A DNA stretch of 64,000 nt, taken from positions 1,860,001-1,924,000 of the forward strand of contig JAHYIO010000023.1 of the NCBI GenBank assembly GCA_020543525.1, written 5' to 3'. The notes under the pieces were generated by a model. It saw nothing but the letters and a program-made list of their open reading frames with translations. It ran no database searches and was not told the DNA's origin. Below, piece after piece: positions 59,622 to 64,000 of this stretch. The position numbers and the translations under genes were made by a program. The stretch comes from Coriolopsis trogii (taxonomy: Eukaryota > Basidiomycota > Agaricomycetes > Polyporales > Polyporaceae). Every line of letters begins with the position of its first letter. The first letter of the stretch is position 1.

Positions 59622-60680
59622 GGGCGGTGGTGGAGGGGAGGGTACAAAAGCGAGAGCCCAAGCTCTGGAGTGCGGTCACCGTCTGTCCGTCAGACTAGGG
59701 AGTCCGAGACAAGTCCAAAGCGAGGCTTATCTGCCCCCAAAATGGGTACGCAAACGTACATAAGCCAGATGAATTTACTAAATAAGTACATGATGCGTGT
59801 TGTCAGGGGGCGGTCCGCTCCATCCACTGCGTCGTGGCTCGATCTGAGGCGGAAAGATTTAAGATGCAACGAAATGCGAGTGGAGCACTTGGGAAGAACA
59901 TCCAATCCACGCCAGTCTCGCCAGGCGCAAAGCCCGAATGCCAGGGGCCGCAAGGATGCTCTCATTCCGGAAAGTGGAGCATCAGCAGCATGGCGGGCTC
60001 ACCCAGTGCAGTAACCTCCCCAACCATTCAACGAGCAGCACATCCACAACGCCTTCCCGCCCTATGTCCGCTGAGAGCGAGCACGTCGTCTAGAAAGGTA
60101 ATGGACGCATGCCAGGTGTGCGCACGAGAGTGGTAAGATGGAGAAGGTTGGGCGCATAAATTTGGTTTTGTCTGTAGACATGATGCCTCTTGACGCCGTG
60201 TTACAGTGTGGCCAGAAGCCGTACTCTTGACGCGCTTCGCCTCGTTTCCCGCAAAGATTTCCATTCAGTGGCAGCGGGAAGTTCGAGTACATAGTCCTCC
60301 CAGGCTCCCACGTGCACATATCTCGAGGCTTGGTCCGCGCCCACCGTGTCCCAGATTACCTCCTACCAATAATGTGGTCTTTCGGCCCCGTCGGCCGAGC
60401 CTTGAAGGTATTACGGAGAGCCATCCCTGACCTTCTTCCCGTGTTACAGTGGCAAGCCGGGCGAGCGGCGTTTCGGCACGACGGAGAACACGATATGCCC
60501 TCCGGGCGTGCATGGTATGCTGTTCCACGACTAATGATCAGACGACCTCAGATAGCCCCGAGCTTTATATATCTTCTCTCCTCCATGACTCCAGCATTCA
60601 TATCGAGGCGATTCCCCACCTTTCTCTTCCTCTAGAGTTTTCGCTCTTGCTTACGGACTGCACGATCCCTGACGAAAACC
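59622..60680. other. Divergent promoter region, phytochrome / MFS transporter
   Basis: 1.06 kb of upstream DNA shared by both genes. No open frame that I trust. Confidence 0.45.
60564..60572 (+). promoter_or_regulatory. TATA-like element before the MFS gene
   Basis: TTTATATAT about 110 bp upstream of the ATG at 60681, followed by a CT-rich stretch (tcttctctcctcc), the usual layout of a fungal core promoter. Confidence 0.45.
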
Positions 60681-62898
60681 ATGACTAACGAAAGTGAGAA
60701 GGCCAACGCCACGCCTGCAGTCTCCGCGACAGGTGGACAGGACAACGGTCAATGCGAGGCCCCTGCAGGAGCTATAGACATTGAGCATGCGACGGTGTCT
60801 GACGATCCTCGTGAATGGTCCAGAGCACGCAAGGTACGTGTGCTACTATGTGCGCTTCATGGTGCGCGCGACGATATGCTGACAGGAATATGTATGGGCA
60901 GCTGATCGTGGTAGCGACCGTGTCCGCGGCGGCAATGATCGCGGGACTAGGAGGGAACATATACAATCGTGAGCACGGCGCGTGAGGATGATGTCCGGTG
61001 AGATTTACTGTGTAACTACATCGACCAGCGTCGATATCACAGATTGAGGAACAGCTGCACGCATCGAGCGGTGCCATTTCGTTGAGCTTGTCGCTGTTCA
61101 TCTTAATACAAGGAGCGGTGCCGCTGTTGTGGAGCGCGTTGAGCGAATTCTGGGGACGGAAGGTACGGACACTCACTGCAGTTTGACCAACCCGAGCGGG
61201 CTAACGGAATGGACAGAAAGTGTATCTGATGTCGACAGCACTGTGCATGGTGGGATGCATCGTCGCGGCCTTATCCAAAAGCATTGATGTGCTGATAGGA
61301 ATGCGTTGCATCCAAGCCGTTGGGTATGTCCACGAGCACAGATCCTTCGGGACTGGCACACTGATCACACGGGGATAGTTCGAGTGCGGTGATGTCGCTG
61401 GGAGCTGCCACTTTGGCGGACATCTACGAGCCGAGGGAGCGAGGGACGATGATGGGCATCTACTACAGGTCAATCTATTCGCGCCTTCCCCGGCATGATC
61501 GTCTGCTCAACGTTCAGCCTGTAGTGCGCCGCTACTCGGACCGTCATTGGGGCCCATTCTCGGCGGAGTGCTCACGCAGACCTTCAGCTGGCGAGCGACA
61601 TTCTGGTTCCTGGCCATCTTTGTCGGCGTATGTTGCCTCCTCTTCATCCCCTTCAAGGACACCTTCCGGCGCGAGCGCAGCCTCACGTACCAGGCGGCGC
61701 TGAGGAAACGCCGCGCTCATATGTCCGCAAAAGCGTCAGAAGCGTCCAGTCTGTCTCAGGTCACCGCCGTATCTCGCATCGTTCCCCCGAAGAAGACAGA
61801 TCTGAACGCCGGGCCGAAGGGCGGGAAGGACGCGATTGACGAACTCGCGCGAGATCGGGACGTCGAGAAGCAGAAGCAGGAGTATGTCCGTCCCGACGCC
61901 GAGGATGCTCCAATGGACGACATCAAGCTGTCACTCGCGGACGTGAATCCAGCCAGGCCGATCTTCCAGGTTCTCCGGAGAATGAACAACCTCACCATCC
62001 TCGCTGCATCAGGCACGTGCCTCCTTGTCCCCGTTTGCTCAGTGGCTGATCGTTCTGCAGGGCTGGTTTTCGGCTTCAGCTATTGTATCTCATACACGTG
62101 TTCCCGGACTCTTGCCAATGAGTATGGCTACAACGCCCTCCAGATTGGTCTCGTCCTCCTCGCCCTGGGCGTCGGTCAGTATCTAGCTCATATGCTGCAG
62201 CTGTTAATGGACTCACGCTGAGACATCTTACAGGATCACTCTTTGGGAGTGTCCTTGGCGGCCGATACTCGGACTATGTCTTCAGGCAGATGACAGCACG
62301 CAACGGCGGCATCAGCTATCCAGAGGTCCGTCTCTCTTACAATTCCATCTGGCTCATGAGTTACTATATAACATGTACACTAGATGCGCCTGGCAAGTAC
62401 AGTGATCTTCATGCCCTTCCTCCCTGCATCCGTTATTGCGTATGGTTGGGTCTGTGAGAAGCACGTGAGCGTCGCCGCCATCTGTGTCATGCTCTTCCTC
62501 TCTGGTCTCTTCTCCATGTGCGTCTCTCATGCTGTCCCTTTTCTGTCATCCTCACTCATAAAATCACTAGCTCTATATACTCTAGCACACTCTCATACCT
62601 CGTTGACGCCAATAACGGCCGGTCATCCTCTGCGGTCGCCGTCAACAGCAGTTTCCGCGGACTTGCCGCCTTCATTGCTGCTGAGGTCGCTGTTCCCCTC
62701 CAAGTGCGTGTATCTCGATATACTCATCTCAACAGCCACTCATCGTTCATACAGAACGCCATCGGCGATGGTGGCCTCTATTCCCTCTGGGCAGGTATTA
62801 TGGTCCTGTCAGAACTCCTCATTCTCCTCGTCTGGTGGAAAGGCAATGCTTGGCGACAGAAGTGGGAGCTCAAGGACAGCGGTCGGTCTTCCTCATGA
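60681..62898 (+). CDS. MFS transporter, drug:H+ antiporter DHA1 type
   Basis: Role: proton-coupled export of small molecules at the plasma membrane, substrate unknown. Seen: a ~45-residue cytosolic N-terminus ending in DPREWSRARK, then 12 predicted helices. Helix 1 begins at LIVVATVSAAAMIAGLGGN. Motif A-like SALSEFWGRKKVYL lies between helices 2 and 3, motif B-like MRCIQAVGSSAVMSLG and motif C-like YYSAPLLGPSLGPILGG in helix 5, and WRATFWFL in helix 6. A long charged loop (~120 residues, with DVEKQKQEYV and DAPMDDIKLS) precedes helix 7. The second half includes GLVLLALGVGSLFGSVLGG. The end is ELKDSGRSSS. Nine or so GT-AG introns; the one ending gcctgtag (about 61470-61523) joins IYY to SAPLLGP. 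Known: GxxLGPxxGG motif C marks antiporters. It is divergent from the phytochrome gene. Confidence 0.88.
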
Positions 62899-64000
62899 TT
62901 GTCTAGATTCTCATTCCGCATTTCCCCGGACTCGTCTATATCTCTGTCGCGCCTTAGATGGGTTTCATGCTTTGTTTACAATTGCGCATAGAGCTCTGCT
63001 TTACACAGCAGTGCACCGCCGGTTCATATTAGACATAGATTCTGGACCACGTTCTCGTTCAGCTGCGATCCTCCTTCCCCCTCTCGCCCTCTTCGCCTAT
63101 GATCACTTAACAGAACTACGCGATCAGTAAACTTCTATCACCAGACGTCCTGCTGATAATGTCTACATCCGAGTCTTCCCATCCGCGCCAACGTCCACAA
63201 CGTACCCGTCGACATGAAGCATGTCTTACCAGCATCCGTGGTCACCACTGTGTATGGTATGACAGCGGGGAGCCCTAACGATTTGTGCATCGTCGAACGC
63301 GACAATTGCAGTCACTGAACCGTCAATTTTGCCCGTCAATGAGGTCCGTATCATCTACCTACGGGAGACCTATGTAGTAGCAATTGTATGCATGCCGGCA
63401 CGCATGATGTGAAAGGATGTGAAAGCATCCAAAATTAGCGCTGTACGTATTCAGAAGTCTTTACTCAACGCTCCTCTTGACCCACTTCTCCTCGTTGATT
63501 CAGCGTGAACCAAACTTCCCTCCTGCCTCGGGAAAAATTACGTCACAAGTCATAGCAGGACCCCACGGGCGTTAAAAGCATCACTGACCATGATGCTTGA
63601 GGGTAATCATAGGTACAGTGGTCATCGACTCCTTTGGCCGACTCTTGAATGTGAGACGTTACGTGGAGTCATCTCACCTTCGTCTCATGTTCAGGTGGCA
63701 GTTTGAGCGGCAGCTACGGCAGAAAGTGATGACATGCCCTCCATGCTCCAGCGGGTCACGACTTCTTGGATGTGTGGCTTTTACCACATATACAGTAGTA
63801 CTCCTTGATCACGATGAAATCGACTTATGAGAATTTGCAGTGTCTATCCGGCCTGCGGCGTGTGTTGAGGGAGTATATCATTGTGGTCATAATGCTCGAG
63901 CTGCCAGTGTAGGAATAGTACTCATAGAATGCTCTCTCTCAGGCGTAGGGACTCGGCCATTTGGAGACGTCTAGAAGTACTTACGCCAGTGATGTCATTC
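62899..64000. other. No gene recognised, 1.1 kb at the right edge
   Basis: 3' flank of the MFS gene, then DNA with only short ORFs. A small repeated GATGTGAAAG motif occurs near 63408-63430. Nothing supported. Confidence 0.4.

Noticed and set aside
62384..63130. 248-codon plus-strand ORF at the end of the MFS gene
   Set aside because: It begins in frame with a true MFS exon but then reads through an intron and past the real stop in another frame.

Overview
The window is nuclear DNA of a filamentous basidiomycete, most likely an Agaricomycete (mushroom or polypore type). I base this on moderately GC-rich coding DNA, genes split by many 45-75 nt GT-AG introns, and a gene set typical of the group: a fungal phytochrome hybrid kinase, an Msb2-type signalling mucin, a Dug2/Dug3 glutathione-degradation pair and an F-box protein. 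All gene models are hand-spliced by keeping frame across GT-AG boundaries and by family motifs. Outer limits are more certain than every internal exon edge. I saw no tRNA, rRNA, CRISPR array or intact transposon.

Left part (1-20 kb): a DEAH-box RNA helicase running off the left edge (minus), a seven-helix membrane protein (plus), the cohesin loader Scc2/Mis4 (plus, 7.3 kb), a Sec14-like lipid-transfer protein (minus), a Ypd1-type phosphotransfer protein (plus, divergent from Sec14) and Dug2, a WD40 plus M20 peptidase protein (plus).

Middle (20-36.9 kb): a repeat-rich, gene-poor stretch (19.8-24.1 kb) holding a lineage-specific repeat protein with paired PP1-docking motifs, a duplicated exon/intron cassette and a ~200-bp tandem array. 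It is followed by an F-box gene with a 10-nt microexon, a class II (zinc) ketose-bisphosphate aldolase-like gene with a GC-AG intron, an NAD-dependent epimerase resembling D-erythronate dehydrogenase, the Msb2-like mucin (minus) and Dug3 (plus, with an apparent +1 frameshift).

Right-middle (37-52.7 kb): four paralogous minus-strand genes for a family I cannot name. Each has a signal peptide, an ectodomain with 12 invariant cysteines, a Ser/Thr/Asn stalk, one membrane helix and a cytoplasmic tail with a PPxY motif. All four share a 6-nt microexon. Two other minor genes sit between copies 1 and 2: a coiled-coil protein and a nuclear protein.

Right end (53.8-64 kb): a full-length phytochrome hybrid histidine kinase (minus), divergent from an MFS DHA1-type transporter (plus), then 1.1 kb with no gene seen.

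Functional themes: phytochrome, Ypd1 and Msb2 are all known inputs to fungal HOG/MAPK signalling. Dug2 and Dug3 form one enzyme complex. The aldolase and the epimerase may act together in four-carbon acid-sugar breakdown. The 12-cysteine/PPxY receptor-like cluster is the best candidate for an undescribed system.
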